This document shows, piece by piece, positions 47,184 through 56,564 of a stretch of DNA of 64,000 nt. The translations under genes and the position numbers were made by a program. The stretch is from the NCBI GenBank assembly GCA_035531675.1, contig DATKSL010000012.1:172264-236263 (forward strand), written 5' to 3'. The notes beneath the pieces are model-generated. The model saw only the letters and a list, made by a program, of their open reading frames with translations, was not told the DNA's origin and made no database searches. How positions within the stretch are numbered: the stretch's first letter is position 1; every line of letters begins with the position of its first letter. This stretch comes from JAJPIG01 sp035531675 (lineage in GTDB: Bacteria > Desulfobacterota > Binatia > Binatales > Binataceae).

Positions 47184-48620
47184 TCAGCCCTTGACGACCA
47201 GGAACGGTTTCAGCCGCGCGACGCGATAACTGATCCCCGCCGCTTCCATCACACCCACCACCTCGGCGACATCCTTGTATGCCGACGGCATCTCCTCGGC
47301 GACGGTGCCGCGGCCCTGGTAACGGATAGTGACGCCGGCCGCCGCGAGCTCTCCGATCAGATCGCGCCCGCGCGCCGACTTCTTGGCCTGCGCGCGGCTC
47401 ATCATGCGTCCCGCGCCATGGCAGGTCGATCCGAAGCTCTCGCGCATCGCTTTTTCCGCGCCGATCAGCACGAACGAGTAGCGTCCCATATCGCCGGGGA
47501 TCAAAACCGGCTGGCCGAGCGCGCGGACCGCGGCGGGCAGGGCGGGATGACCGGGACCGAAAGCGCGAGTGGCGCCCTTGCGATGAACGCACAGGCGCAT
47601 GCTGCGGCCGTTGACGGTGTGCTCCTCGAATTTGGCGATGTTGTGGCAGACGTCGTAAACCAGTGAGAAGCCGAGGTCGCGTTCGCTGAGTCGCAGCGTT
47701 TCAAGGCAGGCGCGCTCGGCCAGGTGCATGATTAGCTGCCGATTGCACCAGGCGAAGTTGGCCGCCGCCGCCATCGCGCCGAGATAGGCCTGCCCCTCAT
47801 CGGAGGAGATCGGGACGGCCGCCAGTTGCCGATCGGGAAGATGGATTCCATAGGCCTCCATCCGCCGCCCGACGATTTTCAGGTAGTCGTCGCAGGTCTG
47901 ATGGCCCAGGCCGCGCGACCCCGAATGGATTATGAGCGTGACCTGGCCCGGCTCGAGGCCGAGCGCGCGGGCCGCCGCCGGATGATAGACCTCATCGACG
48001 CGCCCGAGTTCGAGAAAATGGTTGCCCGAGCCGAGCGTGCCGAGCTGCTTGCGCCCGCGCCGGTAGGCCTCCTCGCTGACGGCGTCGGGGTCGGCCATCT
48101 TGAGACAGCCGTTTTCCTCGGTATGGTCGAGGTCGGCGGCGCGCGCGTAGCCCTCACGGGCCGCCCAGTTCACCCCGTCGCGCAGGATGCGCTTCATCTG
48201 GTCGATCGAGAGCGTGGGGATCGCCCCTTCCGATCCGACCCCGGCCGGCACCGCCGCGAACAGCGCGTCGGCCAGCCGCTCGACCTGTGGCGCGATATCG
48301 TTGTAGCGAAGGTTGGTGCGCACCAGCCGGACGCCGCAGTTGATGTCGTAGCCGACGCCGCCGGGCGAGATAACGCCGTGCTCGGCGTCGATCGCGGCCA
48401 CCCCGCCGATCGGAAAGCCGTAGCCCCAATGGATATCCGGCATTGCCAGCGAATAGCCCACGATACCGGGCAGGGTGGCGACGTTGGCAACCTGCTGCAG
48501 CGCCGGGTCGTCGCGCAACTGTGCGACCATCGCGGCGCTCGCGTAGATCCGTCCGGGCACGCGCATCGCGCCGCTTTTCGGGATCTCCCACAGGTAGTCG
48601 TGAATCCGCCGTAGTTCCAT
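47184..48620 (-). CDS. rtcB: RNA 3'-phosphate ligase RtcB
   Basis: 478 residues. Typical features: MPDIHWGYGFPIGGVAAID, GGVGYDINCGVRLVR (catalytic Cys and Mn site), LGTLGSGNHFLELGRV, IIHSGSRGLGHQ, CHNIAKFEEH and GTCHGAGRMMSRAQAKK with the guanylylated histidine. No intein is present. It ligates RNA 2',3'-cyclic phosphate or 3'-phosphate to 5'-OH ends using GTP. It is nine bases downstream of archease, its activator. Confidence 0.95.
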   Translation of the reverse strand: MELRRIHDYLWEIPKSGAMRVPGRIYASAAMVAQLRDDPALQQVANVATLPGIVGYSLAMPDIHWGYGFPIGGVAAIDAEHGVISPGGVGYDINCGVRLVRTNLRYNDIAPQVERLADALFAAVPAGVGSEGAIPTLSIDQMKRILRDGVNWAAREGYARAADLDHTEENGCLKMADPDAVSEEAYRRGRKQLGTLGSGNHFLELGRVDEVYHPAAARALGLEPGQVTLIIHSGSRGLGHQTCDDYLKIVGRRMEAYGIHLPDRQLAAVPISSDEGQAYLGAMAAAANFAWCNRQLIMHLAERACLETLRLSERDLGFSLVYDVCHNIAKFEEHTVNGRSMRLCVHRKGATRAFGPGHPALPAAVRALGQPVLIPGDMGRYSFVLIGAEKAMRESFGSTCHGAGRMMSRAQAKKSARGRDLIGELAAAGVTIRYQGRGTVAEEMPSAYKDVAEVVGVMEAAGISYRVARLKPFLVVKG

Positions 48621-48629
48621 GACGATTGT

Positions 48630-49079
48630 CTACACGTCAATCACGATTCGCGCGCGCCATCGACCGTTCGATTGCTCGACCGACAGGCGATGGTAGGTGA
48701 CCGCCTTAAGTTCCTGGATCAGCGAATGCCGTCGGCGATCGAACGGTTCGCCCCTGAGCGTGGCGGCCAGGCCGCCATCCTGTTCCGCTACCGATGCGTC
48801 CTGCCAGATAAAGCCGTCGGCCAGAAACAGCGTCAGGGCGGCAGACAGCAGGTCATGCATCAGGTCCGGGTCGGAGGCGGCGGCCAGCTCGAGGCGGCGC
48901 GCTTCAAGCGGCCGGATACCGTCGGGCTCGACCATCAGGCGCGAAAGTGCGGTCAGCGCGTGGGCGAAGAGTTCGGGCCGCGACGGCGCTTCGAGTTCGA
49001 TCCCGAGATCGCCGGTATGATCGAACTCGCGGAACAGTTCGCCGTCGTCGCTGTGGCCGTTATCCGGCACGCAATTCAT
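48630..49079 (-). CDS. archease
   Basis: 149 residues with FREFDHTGDLGIELEAPS at the N-terminus, SRPELFAHALTALSRLMV, and the C-terminal IQELKAVTYHRLSVEQ followed by the RARIVIDV end, all archease hallmarks. In known systems archease speeds RtcB guanylylation and multiple turnover. Its placement directly upstream of rtcB confirms the pairing. Confidence 0.9.
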   Translation of the reverse strand: MNCVPDNGHSDDGELFREFDHTGDLGIELEAPSRPELFAHALTALSRLMVEPDGIRPLEARRLELAAASDPDLMHDLLSAALTLFLADGFIWQDASVAEQDGGLAATLRGEPFDRRRHSLIQELKAVTYHRLSVEQSNGRWRARIVIDV

Positions 49080-49135
49080 TCTAGTCCGCTCGCGGCGCTG
49101 GGCGATAGCCGGAGCGAAGCGCGGTTCGATTCCAG

Positions 49136-49882
49136 ATGGTGGATGTGGTTGACTCTTGCGCTGCGATGCAGCCTGCAGATGCCGCGCCGGCCGAGCGCTC
49201 CGCCGTTAGCGCCACCAGGGTCTGGCTGGGCCTCGCACTGGCGCTTGCGGCCTACGCCGCGCTGATCGTCATGGGCCTGCGGTCGCGCGCCAGTCTTACG
49301 CCGCCGCAACTTACCGATCCGGCCCGGCTGTTGAGCTGGTGGTCGCCGCTGATGGGGCTCGGCGTGATCGGAATCGTCGCGTTCATCGAGCATGCGCCGC
49401 TCACCTCGCTCGGTCTTCGCCGCCCGCGCCTGATCGATCTTGACTGGGGCCTGCTGTTCTTTGCGGTCGGGTTTGCGGCCATGGTCCGGATCGGGCCGAT
49501 GGTGAATTCATACGTGCCCGGAGTCGGGGTGCGGATGCGGGAGGTTTCGATGCTCGAGGGGTGGACCATGGTGCTCAGCTCGGCGACGATGGAGGAGCTG
49601 TTTTTCCGCGGCTATCTGCTCGAGCGATTGGAGCGCGTGAGCGGCCGGACGTGGATAGCGGCGCTGGCGTCGCTAATCATGTTTGCGTTCGGCCATCTCG
49701 CGGCGTGGGGCCCGGCAGGCGTGGTCAGAAACCTGGTATGGGGCGCATTCATCACGCTCTTGTACGTATGGCGGCGCAATCTGCCGACCTGCATGATGAT
49801 GCATCTTCTGCAGAACGCCGGCAGTCTCCCCGGCTTGTGGTACCTACCGCTCCGGCACGCTTTCAGGCGCGGCGCGCTCTAG
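49136..49882 (+). CDS. CPBP (CAAX protease/bacteriocin-processing) family membrane protease
   Basis: 248 residues, with about seven hydrophobic segments. The catalytic motif EExxxR is in SSATMEELFFRGYLLERLERV, and a later FAFGHLAAWG and HLLQNAGSL supply the conserved histidine and asparagine region. The substrate is unknown for this gene. Start at 49136; an internal ATG at 49166 is possible. Divergent from archease and convergent with the CDF exporter. Confidence 0.85.
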   Translation: MVDVVDSCAAMQPADAAPAERSAVSATRVWLGLALALAAYAALIVMGLRSRASLTPPQLTDPARLLSWWSPLMGLGVIGIVAFIEHAPLTSLGLRRPRLIDLDWGLLFFAVGFAAMVRIGPMVNSYVPGVGVRMREVSMLEGWTMVLSSATMEELFFRGYLLERLERVSGRTWIAALASLIMFAFGHLAAWGPAGVVRNLVWGAFITLLYVWRRNLPTCMMMHLLQNAGSLPGLWYLPLRHAFRRGAL

Positions 49883-49892
49883 GTACCCGGGA

Positions 49893-50822
49893 CTAGAAGT
49901 GCTCGGGCTCGTGCTGGCGGCGATTATCGCGTTCGAGCTGCACCGTCATGTGATGAATCTTGAATTTTTCGGACAGTATCAGCGAGATGTCCGACAGCAC
50001 GCGATCATGATCGGCCTGGGGCGTGATCACGGCGTGGGCCGACAGCGCGAACTGCCGGCTGGAGAGACACCAGACATGAAGATCGTGGACTTCCTCGGTG
50101 CCGCTTACAGCCAATAGATCGCGGCGCAGCTCGTCGAGATCGATCTGCGACGGCACCGCTTCCATCAGGATGTCGACGCCCTCGCGCACCAGTCCCCATG
50201 AACCCCACAGCACCAGGCCGCCAATCAGGATGCCGACCAGCGGATCGGCGGTGCGCCAGCCGGTGAAGTAGATTAACGCCCCCGCGCAGAGCACGCCGAG
50301 CGATCCGATCAGGTCGGAACAAACGTGGACGAAGACCGCCCGCATCGCCATGCCGTGCCCGTGTTGGGCGCTGCGCGAAGTGATCCAGGCGGAGAAGCTG
50401 TTGATGCCAATCCCGGCTATCGCGACCATCATCACCGGCAGGCCGGCGACCGCTTCGGGCGATCGCAGGCGTTGCACGGCCTCGAACCAGATGAACACCA
50501 CCAGCAGCCACAGGAACAGGCCGTTGAGCAGCGCGCCCAGAATCTCCGCCCGCAGGTAGCCGTAGGTCTTGCCCGCGCTGGCGGGGCGCGTCGAGACCCA
50601 CAGCGTCAACAGGCCGATCACCAGCGCCGCGATGTCGGTCAGCATGTGGACCGCATCGGAGATCAGCGCCAGGCTGTTGGCGTAGTAGCCGACCACGAAC
50701 TCGATGGCGCAGTAGGCGATCGTAACCGCCAGCACTATCCTGAGCCGGGTGCTGTCCGCCTCGGCAATCGCCTGGTGAGTGGATTCGGGCACAGCCTTGG
50801 TGCGTCGATCCTGAAGCGGCAC
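49893..50822 (-). CDS. cation diffusion facilitator (zinc-type) exporter
   Basis: 309 residues with six membrane segments. Metal residues: SLALISDAVHMLTDIAALVI (D..H...D) and RAVFVHVCSDLIGSLGV (HxxxD). The cytoplasmic C-terminal domain shows VHDLHVWCLSSRQFALSAH. It should exchange Zn2+, Co2+ or Cd2+ for protons. The His-rich tail QHEPEHF may bind metal. Upstream lies apt at 40 bases. Confidence 0.9.
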   Translation of the reverse strand: MPLQDRRTKAVPESTHQAIAEADSTRLRIVLAVTIAYCAIEFVVGYYANSLALISDAVHMLTDIAALVIGLLTLWVSTRPASAGKTYGYLRAEILGALLNGLFLWLLVVFIWFEAVQRLRSPEAVAGLPVMMVAIAGIGINSFSAWITSRSAQHGHGMAMRAVFVHVCSDLIGSLGVLCAGALIYFTGWRTADPLVGILIGGLVLWGSWGLVREGVDILMEAVPSQIDLDELRRDLLAVSGTEEVHDLHVWCLSSRQFALSAHAVITPQADHDRVLSDISLILSEKFKIHHMTVQLERDNRRQHEPEHF

Positions 50823-50861
50823 GGAGATTAAGGTGCGCGTCCCGGCCGCGCTGCGCTCCGC

Positions 50862-51383
50862 TCAATCATACTGGATCAGCGAGAAGCAGTTTATCGGCGC
50901 CAGCCGTTCGCGGCCGCCGAGCGCATTCAGCTCGATCACGAACGCGTAATCGACGACCTCGCCGCCCAGTCGCTCAGCGAGCCGCCCGGCCGCGCGGGCG
51001 GTCCCGCCGGTGGCGAGCAGATCATCGACGATCAGAATCCGGCGGCTGCCCTGGAAGCCGTCCTGATGGATCTGGAGCGTCGCGCTGCCGTACTCGAGTT
51101 CGTAGATTTCGTCGACCGTGCGGAACGGCAGTTTGCCGGGCTTGCGCGCGATCGCCAGCCCGACGCCGAGGCGGTAGGCAACCGGCGCCCCGATGATAAA
51201 GCCGCGCGACTCGATGCCGAGCACCATGTCGATCTTGCCGAGAAACGGTTCGGCGAGCTGATCGACGATCGCGGCCAGTCCGCGCGGGTCGGCGATAAGC
51301 GGGGTGATATCGCGAAACATCACGCCCGGCTTGGGAAAATCGGGAATGTCACGCACCAGTTGCTTGAGTTGGTCCGGGGTCAT
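50862..51383 (-). CDS. apt: adenine phosphoribosyltransferase
   Basis: 173 residues. PRPP-binding motif RILIVDDLLATGGTARAA, N-terminal IPDFPKPGVMFRDITPLI and the flexible-loop region IESRGFIIGAPVAYRLGVGLA and ARKPGKLPF are all typical. It salvages adenine to AMP. Length equals the usual 170-180 residues. Confidence 0.95.
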   Translation of the reverse strand: MTPDQLKQLVRDIPDFPKPGVMFRDITPLIADPRGLAAIVDQLAEPFLGKIDMVLGIESRGFIIGAPVAYRLGVGLAIARKPGKLPFRTVDEIYELEYGSATLQIHQDGFQGSRRILIVDDLLATGGTARAAGRLAERLGGEVVDYAFVIELNALGGRERLAPINCFSLIQYD

Positions 51384-51443
51384 CGGTCGTGGTTGCTCCT
51401 ATCGGCCGTGGTGGGCCGCTTTGAAAGATTCAGGACCGAGATA

Positions 51444-52187
51444 CTAGCAGCCGCCGCCGGCAAAAGTGACTGCCGCGGGCGGTCCCGGCGCGGGCAGAAA
51501 TCGTAGCGGATTATACGCCAGATTATCGTGACGCACCTCGAAATGCAGGTTGGGCCCGGTGGTGTGGCCACTGGTGCCGACCTCGCCGATTACCTGTCCA
51601 CGGGCGACCCGCTCGCCGACCTGCACCTGATTCACTGCGTCGTGCCCATAGACCGTGACGAAACCGTTGCGGTGCTCGATGATGACCACGTTGCCGTAGC
51701 CGCGCAGGTGACCGACGTAGGCGACCACTCCGGCGTCGGCCGCGTGTACCGGTGTCCCGACCGGCGCCGCGATATCCACTCCGTCATGCATCACACCGTG
51801 GCGGATGCCGTATCCGGACGAGACCACACCGTCGACGATTGGCCAGCTGAACGAATGGGGCGGCGCAGGCGGGCGGTTGGGTCCGGGGCCGGTAGAATCG
51901 GCGCGCCCCAGCGCGACGCCGTGGGCGCCGGGAATCATCAACACCTGGCCGACCCGCAAGCGGCGTGGATCGTAGATGCCGTTGGCACGCATCAGGGCTC
52001 CCGGATCGACCCGGTAACGTTCCGCAATCCGATAGATGGTCTCGCCGGATTGCACGGTGTGGGTGAGCGGCGACGAGTAGGAGCGATTGACGGGCGTGGC
52101 CGGGGCGGCGGCGCAACCCGCCAGCGCAGCGGCGATAAAACCAGCCGCGCACAGATAGCCCAACCATTGGATTCGCGTGCGTTCCAC
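51444..52187 (-). CDS. nlpD: LysM/LytM (M23) lipoprotein, NlpD-like
   Basis: 247 residues. A lipoprotein signal (AAGFIAAALAGC) precedes one LysM domain (HTVQSGETIYRIAERYRVDPG) and a LytM domain. In the LytM site HDGVD (HxxxD) is intact and YGHDAVN supplies the other histidine, but the usual HxH reads GPNLHFEVR, so the first histidine is Asn. The fold is close to NlpD and EnvC, which regulate amidases rather than cut murein. It lies downstream of pcm, as in many genomes. Confidence 0.85.
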   Translation of the reverse strand: MERTRIQWLGYLCAAGFIAAALAGCAAAPATPVNRSYSSPLTHTVQSGETIYRIAERYRVDPGALMRANGIYDPRRLRVGQVLMIPGAHGVALGRADSTGPGPNRPPAPPHSFSWPIVDGVVSSGYGIRHGVMHDGVDIAAPVGTPVHAADAGVVAYVGHLRGYGNVVIIEHRNGFVTVYGHDAVNQVQVGERVARGQVIGEVGTSGHTTGPNLHFEVRHDNLAYNPLRFLPAPGPPAAVTFAGGGC

Positions 52188-52276
52188 CTCACCACCGCTC
52201 CACCGCCCACTGGCCCGCCGCGGGCCTCACGATGCTTCTCAGCCGCTGGCGGCTGATCTGCTGCCAGCGCCGAAGC

Positions 52277-52924
52277 CTAGTCGCTGAAACCGTGCCGGCC
52301 GGACATTTTCACGAACCGGCACTCGCCGAAATATTCTTCCTGCCAATGCCCGTCGCTGCGTCCAATCCGCACCAGCGTCTGCAACTCGTCCTCCCCAATC
52401 GGGGCGACCAGCCGTCCCCGGGGTCCGAGCTGTTCGAGCAGCGGACGGGGAATCCCGGGCATCGCCGCCGTCACCACGATACTGTCGAACGGCGCCTCTT
52501 CGGGCCAGCCGTCCGAGCCGTCGTCCAGCTTGAGCGTGCAGTTGCGAACGCCGATGTCCTGCAGATTCCGGCGCGCTCGATCATAAAGCGACGGGATGCG
52601 TTCGATCGAATAGACCTGCGCAACGAGCGCGGCCAGGATCGCCGCCTGGTAGCCGGAGCCGGTGCCGACCTCGAGCACCCGGTCGCGTGCGCCGGGCGCG
52701 GCGACCTGGGTCATCAGCGCCACCATGTAGGGTTGCGAGATGGTCTGTTCGTCGCCGATAGGCAGCGGACAGTCGTCGTAGGCGCGTTCGGCAAATTCGG
52801 GCGGAATAAAGCGATGGCGCGGTACGGTGCGCATTGCGTTCAACACGCGCGGATCGCTGATGCCCCGCTGCTCGAGCTGCTCGACCACCATCCGCTCGCG
52901 CGCCTGTGTCAGGTCGACTGGCAT
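52277..52924 (-). CDS. pcm: protein-L-isoaspartate O-methyltransferase
   Basis: 215 residues from ATG 52924; upstream in-frame starts only lengthen a low-complexity antisense stretch. Landmarks are VPRHRFIPPEFAERAYDDCPLPIGDEQTISQP (the start of the family core), VLEVGTGSGYQAAILAAL (SAM site) and DGWPEEAPFDSIVVTAAM. It repairs isoaspartyl residues of aged proteins. nlpD follows by about 90 bases. Confidence 0.93.
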   Translation of the reverse strand: MPVDLTQARERMVVEQLEQRGISDPRVLNAMRTVPRHRFIPPEFAERAYDDCPLPIGDEQTISQPYMVALMTQVAAPGARDRVLEVGTGSGYQAAILAALVAQVYSIERIPSLYDRARRNLQDIGVRNCTLKLDDGSDGWPEEAPFDSIVVTAAMPGIPRPLLEQLGPRGRLVAPIGEDELQTLVRIGRSDGHWQEEYFGECRFVKMSGRHGFSD

Positions 52925-53000
52925 TGCACCTGCGCGCATACTAGCACAGGCCGCGCTGGAACGCTTCGCGCTCCGGCGTCGGCGGGGGAGGGGACGCGAG

Positions 53001-53852
53001 GTGAGTTTCTTCGATCTATTCTGGGTTTTCCTGGTGCTGGTCGGATTGCAACCGCTGGTACGCCAGTGGTCGATGGGAACGCGGCGCACGCGGCTGATGC
53101 GCAGCCTCGAGAAGCGGCGCAAGAGCCGGGTGATCGCGCTTATCCATCGGCAGGAAACGATGGCGGTGCTGGGCTTTCCGCTGGTGCGGTTTATCGATAT
53201 CGAGGATTCCGAAGAGGTCTTGCGTGCGATCCAGTTGACCGACGATCAGATGCCGATCGATCTGATCCTGCACACGCCGGGCGGACTGGTGCTGGCCGCC
53301 GAGCAGATAGCTCACGCCCTTATCGCTCATCCCGCACCCGTAACGGTTTACGTGCCGCACTATGCGATGTCGGGCGGGACGCTGCTGGCGCTGGCGGCGC
53401 ATCAGATCGTGATGGCGCCGCACGCGGTGCTGGGCCCGCTCGATCCGCAGATCGGGCAGTGGCCGGCGGCCTCGATTCTGCGTGCCGTCGAGCGCAAGAA
53501 TTCGTCCAACCATAGCGTCCACGATGAAACGCTGATCATGGCCGACGTCGCGGCCAAGGCGATGGATCAGGTGCGCGGCTACGCCAAGCATCTGCTGACC
53601 GCGCGCGGCTGGACCGTCGAGCGCGCCGAAGAGCTGGCCCACGCGATGACCGAGGGACGCTGGACGCACGACTATCCGATCATGGTCGAACAAGCGCGCA
53701 AGCTGGGATTGCCGGTCTCGTGCGATATGCCGGACGAGATCTATCAGTTCATGCGGCTCTTCCCGCAGGTCGCGGTGCGGCGCCCGAGTGTCCAGTACGT
53801 GCCGCTCCCGTATGGTCCGACGCCCGCGCCGGCCAAGGCCTCGAAGCGTTGA
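53001..53852 (+). CDS. SDH-family Clp-fold serine protease
   Basis: 283 residues from GTG 53001 with a GGAGGGGAC site before it. An N-terminal membrane segment (FFDLFWVFLVLVGLQPLV) precedes the Clp/crotonase-type fold: DLILHTPGGLVLAAEQIA and HYAMSGGTLLALAAHQIV with the nucleophile Ser. This is the pfam01972 (serine dehydrogenase proteinase) type, membrane-anchored. Its target is unknown. Convergent with the SDR gene. Confidence 0.83.
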   Translation: MSFFDLFWVFLVLVGLQPLVRQWSMGTRRTRLMRSLEKRRKSRVIALIHRQETMAVLGFPLVRFIDIEDSEEVLRAIQLTDDQMPIDLILHTPGGLVLAAEQIAHALIAHPAPVTVYVPHYAMSGGTLLALAAHQIVMAPHAVLGPLDPQIGQWPAASILRAVERKNSSNHSVHDETLIMADVAAKAMDQVRGYAKHLLTARGWTVERAEELAHAMTEGRWTHDYPIMVEQARKLGLPVSCDMPDEIYQFMRLFPQVAVRRPSVQYVPLPYGPTPAPAKASKR

Positions 53853-53982
53853 ACGCGCGCCGGGGCGCGCCCGATGCTGCGGTGGCCTGAAACGGAGTAA
53901 GTAAACCTTCTGCGCGACAACTCTGTTGGGCAGAGAATTCGCTCGAACCTGCCGCGCGTGCCGACCCCCGGCGTTTGACGGC

Positions 53983-54807
53983 TTACGGCCAGCCGGCGGT
54001 GGTACGGGCGTGCTGGGCCGCCTCTGCGGGAGGCATCAGCGGATCCCAATCTTTGGCGACGTAGCGATGACCGGTCACGCCGTCGGATTGCTCGGAACAC
54101 AGCCACAGCAGCGGCGCCACCATCACTGCCGGATCGAGCATCACGCGGCGAAATTTGTCGCGCGCCTGTTCCGGCACCATCCCGCTCTCGGTAATTCCCC
54201 CGGGACTCAGTCCGTTGACGGTGACTCCGGTATCGGCCAGGTCCTGCGACCAGATGATGGTTTCGGATTCGAGCGCCGCCTTTGAAGGTCCGTAAGGCGA
54301 GAAGCCGGCGCGGCGCATGGTCTCCTGGTTCATCGTGATGTTGACGATCCGGCCCCATCCATCGCGCAGCAGGTATGGCACCACCGCCTTGGCCATCAGG
54401 AACGGCCCGTTGACGTTGGTATCGATAATCATCCGCCAGGTCGCGGCGTCGGTCTCCCAGAATTTGGTCGGCCGTTCGAGAAAATCCTCACTGACGAAAC
54501 GCATGCCGCGCCCGGCGTTGTTGATCAGGATGTGCACCGCGCCGAAGCTCGTCAGCGCCGCCTCGACCACGCGCTGGCAATCGACCTCATCCGCGACGTT
54601 GGCCGCGACCGCTTTGACGCACTCGCGTCCGGTTTCGGCGCTGGCCTGCGCGGCTACCTCCTCGGCCTCAGCCGGATTGCGAGCCGCGGTCACGATCACG
54701 TTGGCCCCGAAGTTCGCCAGGCCGAGCGCCATCGCGCGCCCGATTCCGCGCCCGCCGCCGGTCACAATCGCCACCTTTCCCGCCAAGTCCATCTTTGCCA
54801 TCGCCAC
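53983..54807 (-). CDS. short-chain dehydrogenase/reductase
   Basis: 274 residues with the NAD(P) motif VAIVTGGGRGIGRAMALG, the NNAG motif (ILINNAGRGMRF) and the active-site YGPSKAALESE. The usual catalytic Ser before Tyr reads Asn/Met/Thr in IVNITMNQETM. The substrate is not evident. GGGITESGMVPEQ follows. The gene stands alone on the minus strand, 130 bases from the protease gene. Confidence 0.87.
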   Translation of the reverse strand: MAMAKMDLAGKVAIVTGGGRGIGRAMALGLANFGANVIVTAARNPAEAEEVAAQASAETGRECVKAVAANVADEVDCQRVVEAALTSFGAVHILINNAGRGMRFVSEDFLERPTKFWETDAATWRMIIDTNVNGPFLMAKAVVPYLLRDGWGRIVNITMNQETMRRAGFSPYGPSKAALESETIIWSQDLADTGVTVNGLSPGGITESGMVPEQARDKFRRVMLDPAVMVAPLLWLCSEQSDGVTGHRYVAKDWDPLMPPAEAAQHARTTAGWP

Positions 54808-55025
54808 GAACCCTTTTATCTGTTGTGCATCGGCGCGGTAGTTTCAGGCGTCTGCGCCAGCCCGGACATTGTTCTCGATAGCACAACTCTCGCGTTCCAG
54901 GCATTGAGCAGTGTACCGAGTCCGCTGCGCACAACATAATTCAGCATCAATGAGGATAGCCACTGGCGCGGTTTGATAAAACCAGCTTGGCGCGTCGAAC
55001 AGTTCGCAGCAGAGGAGGAGGGAAG

Positions 55026-56063
55026 ATGAGCGAGGCCTTCGAGTTCCTAATCGCGCGGGCGCACAACGGGAGCGGGCGTATCACGATAGCGTTGCTGGCC
55101 GTGTTTTTTGCTGCCGCGGCGCTGACTACGACCTCCTGCGGTTCGGGCTCCAACGCCGAGGCTCAGCCGCCGCCGGCGGCGGGAGCGACGGCGCCCGCGA
55201 TCACGGTCGACAACACCCGCGTATCGGATCAAATCACCGGCTTCGCGCTCAACAATGATTTCACGCGCCTGTTCTTCACCAACAAACCGGCGCCGATAAT
55301 CAATCTTGGCCGGACGGACAAGGTCTACCAGGGCAAGCTCGTCCAGGCGCGCGCCTTCATGAGCGCCACGATTCTCTACCAGCCGCCATTGTCGGTGATC
55401 GACGACGCGCATTTCGTCGGCAGCGACGATCCCGATGCCGCCACTAACGATCTGGTGGCGATGCGCTGCAAGCCCTCCGATGCTGCCCTGGTGCAGCCGC
55501 TGATGGCGAGTTGGCCGAATATCTTCAAGGCTGCAACTTCGGATTTGGCCAACCTGATGGGCTACACGCCCGCCGATTGCCCGGCGCCCGATGCCAGTTA
55601 TCCGGTTGACCAAAGGGTCTACTGCGCAGCGCTGGGTTTTTCCGACTCGCCCAACACGATGGTGCCGCTGGTGCTGCAGAACGCGATCGACACGGGCGCG
55701 ACGGTCTTTCAACTCACCGGCACCGCCTTCATCCCAACCGGCAGCACCACGGGCGCCAACGTGCTCTACGATCTGTACGGAATCGGAGCAGGCTTTTCCG
55801 GCCTCGGCTACTCAGTCGAGAACAGTTACCTGGTGAGCGAGGGCGGCAACGTTCCGCTCACCGCTGCCCAGGCGCTCGAGCAGTCGGTGGTCACCGAATA
55901 CGTGCTGATGAACGTGCCGCTGACCGACGCCAACTGCCGATGCGTCCGGGTGAGTCCCTACGATAGCCGCGACATGAGTCCGCTGAACTGGAATCGCGTA
56001 TGGAGCGCCGGCCGGCTCGATCCGAGCGATGGCCACTGCGTGGTGCGCTCGCGCTTGCCCTGA
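55026..56063 (+). CDS. secreted or lipoprotein hypothetical
   Basis: 345 residues from ATG 55026, preceded by a strong AGGAGGAGGGAAG site; earlier in-frame start at 54987 lacks it. The N-terminus holds a hydrophobic stretch ending LTTTSCGSGS, an imperfect lipobox. The rest has no motif I recognise; several cysteines occur (CKPSDAALVQP, NCRCVRVSPYDSRD). It is the last chromosomal gene before the integrated element. Confidence 0.7.
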   Translation: MSEAFEFLIARAHNGSGRITIALLAVFFAAAALTTTSCGSGSNAEAQPPPAAGATAPAITVDNTRVSDQITGFALNNDFTRLFFTNKPAPIINLGRTDKVYQGKLVQARAFMSATILYQPPLSVIDDAHFVGSDDPDAATNDLVAMRCKPSDAALVQPLMASWPNIFKAATSDLANLMGYTPADCPAPDASYPVDQRVYCAALGFSDSPNTMVPLVLQNAIDTGATVFQLTGTAFIPTGSTTGANVLYDLYGIGAGFSGLGYSVENSYLVSEGGNVPLTAAQALEQSVVTEYVLMNVPLTDANCRCVRVSPYDSRDMSPLNWNRVWSAGRLDPSDGHCVVRSRLP

Positions 56064-56104
56064 ACCGGGCGAGCCGATCGTCTTTCTATGCCGTCCGCAA
56101 GGAC

Positions 56105-56154
56105 TTGGTCGGGGCGGCCGGATTTGAACCGGCGACCACACGCACCCCAAGCGT
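56105..56154. repeat. attL core: truncated 3' tRNA-Pro copy
   Basis: Perfect 50-base copy of the tRNA-Pro 3' half (anticodon stem through the CCA end). The sequence diverges immediately after 56154, so no functional tRNA is formed here. Direct repeat partner is at 62106-62155. Confidence 0.9.
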
Positions 56155-56564
56155 AAAAGGGCGGTTTTCGTTGGTATCACTTGGTAGCGCTCGATATGCG
56201 TCAAACGCCTGTCCGCCAAGGGCTTTCGTGCCCGCCGCGCCGGCTGTGACTGCTACTGAGCGATACCGCTATTTGCTGAGAGTCCCCACAAAAATCCCCA
56301 CAGTGATTTGACGCTTCGTTCCGTGTCCCCCCGGGTGTGGGTAACCCCCAAGATGGGTCAGCGATTACCTTTAATACCGCGCGGTCAACTTTCAAAAAAA
56401 AATTCGCATCGTGGGCCGCCGGGAGGCACGAGAGGCTAGAGCAGGTGCCTCGGGCGCGGAAAAGGCGCGGTGGCGGTTCGTGGCGTAAGCACGGGTGCAT
56501 TATTCGAACCCAAGCCCTCCGTCCGCATAGGAGATGGCGTACCTTTGGAGGCACTCGGGTAAGG
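56155..56564. other. left-end non-coding region of the element
   Basis: About 410 bases without a credible gene between attL and the end of the kelch gene. It holds the candidate arm-type sites (56284-56302) and an A/T-rich tract near 56395-56406. Short open frames here are poorly conserved in character and are not called. Confidence 0.5.
56284..56302 (+). repeat. candidate arm-type integrase site, left end
   Basis: CCCCACA - AAAAT - CCCCACA, two identical heptamers 12 bases apart, 130 bases inside attL. A near-identical pair in the same orientation lies at 62016-62033 by attR. Confidence 0.5.
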
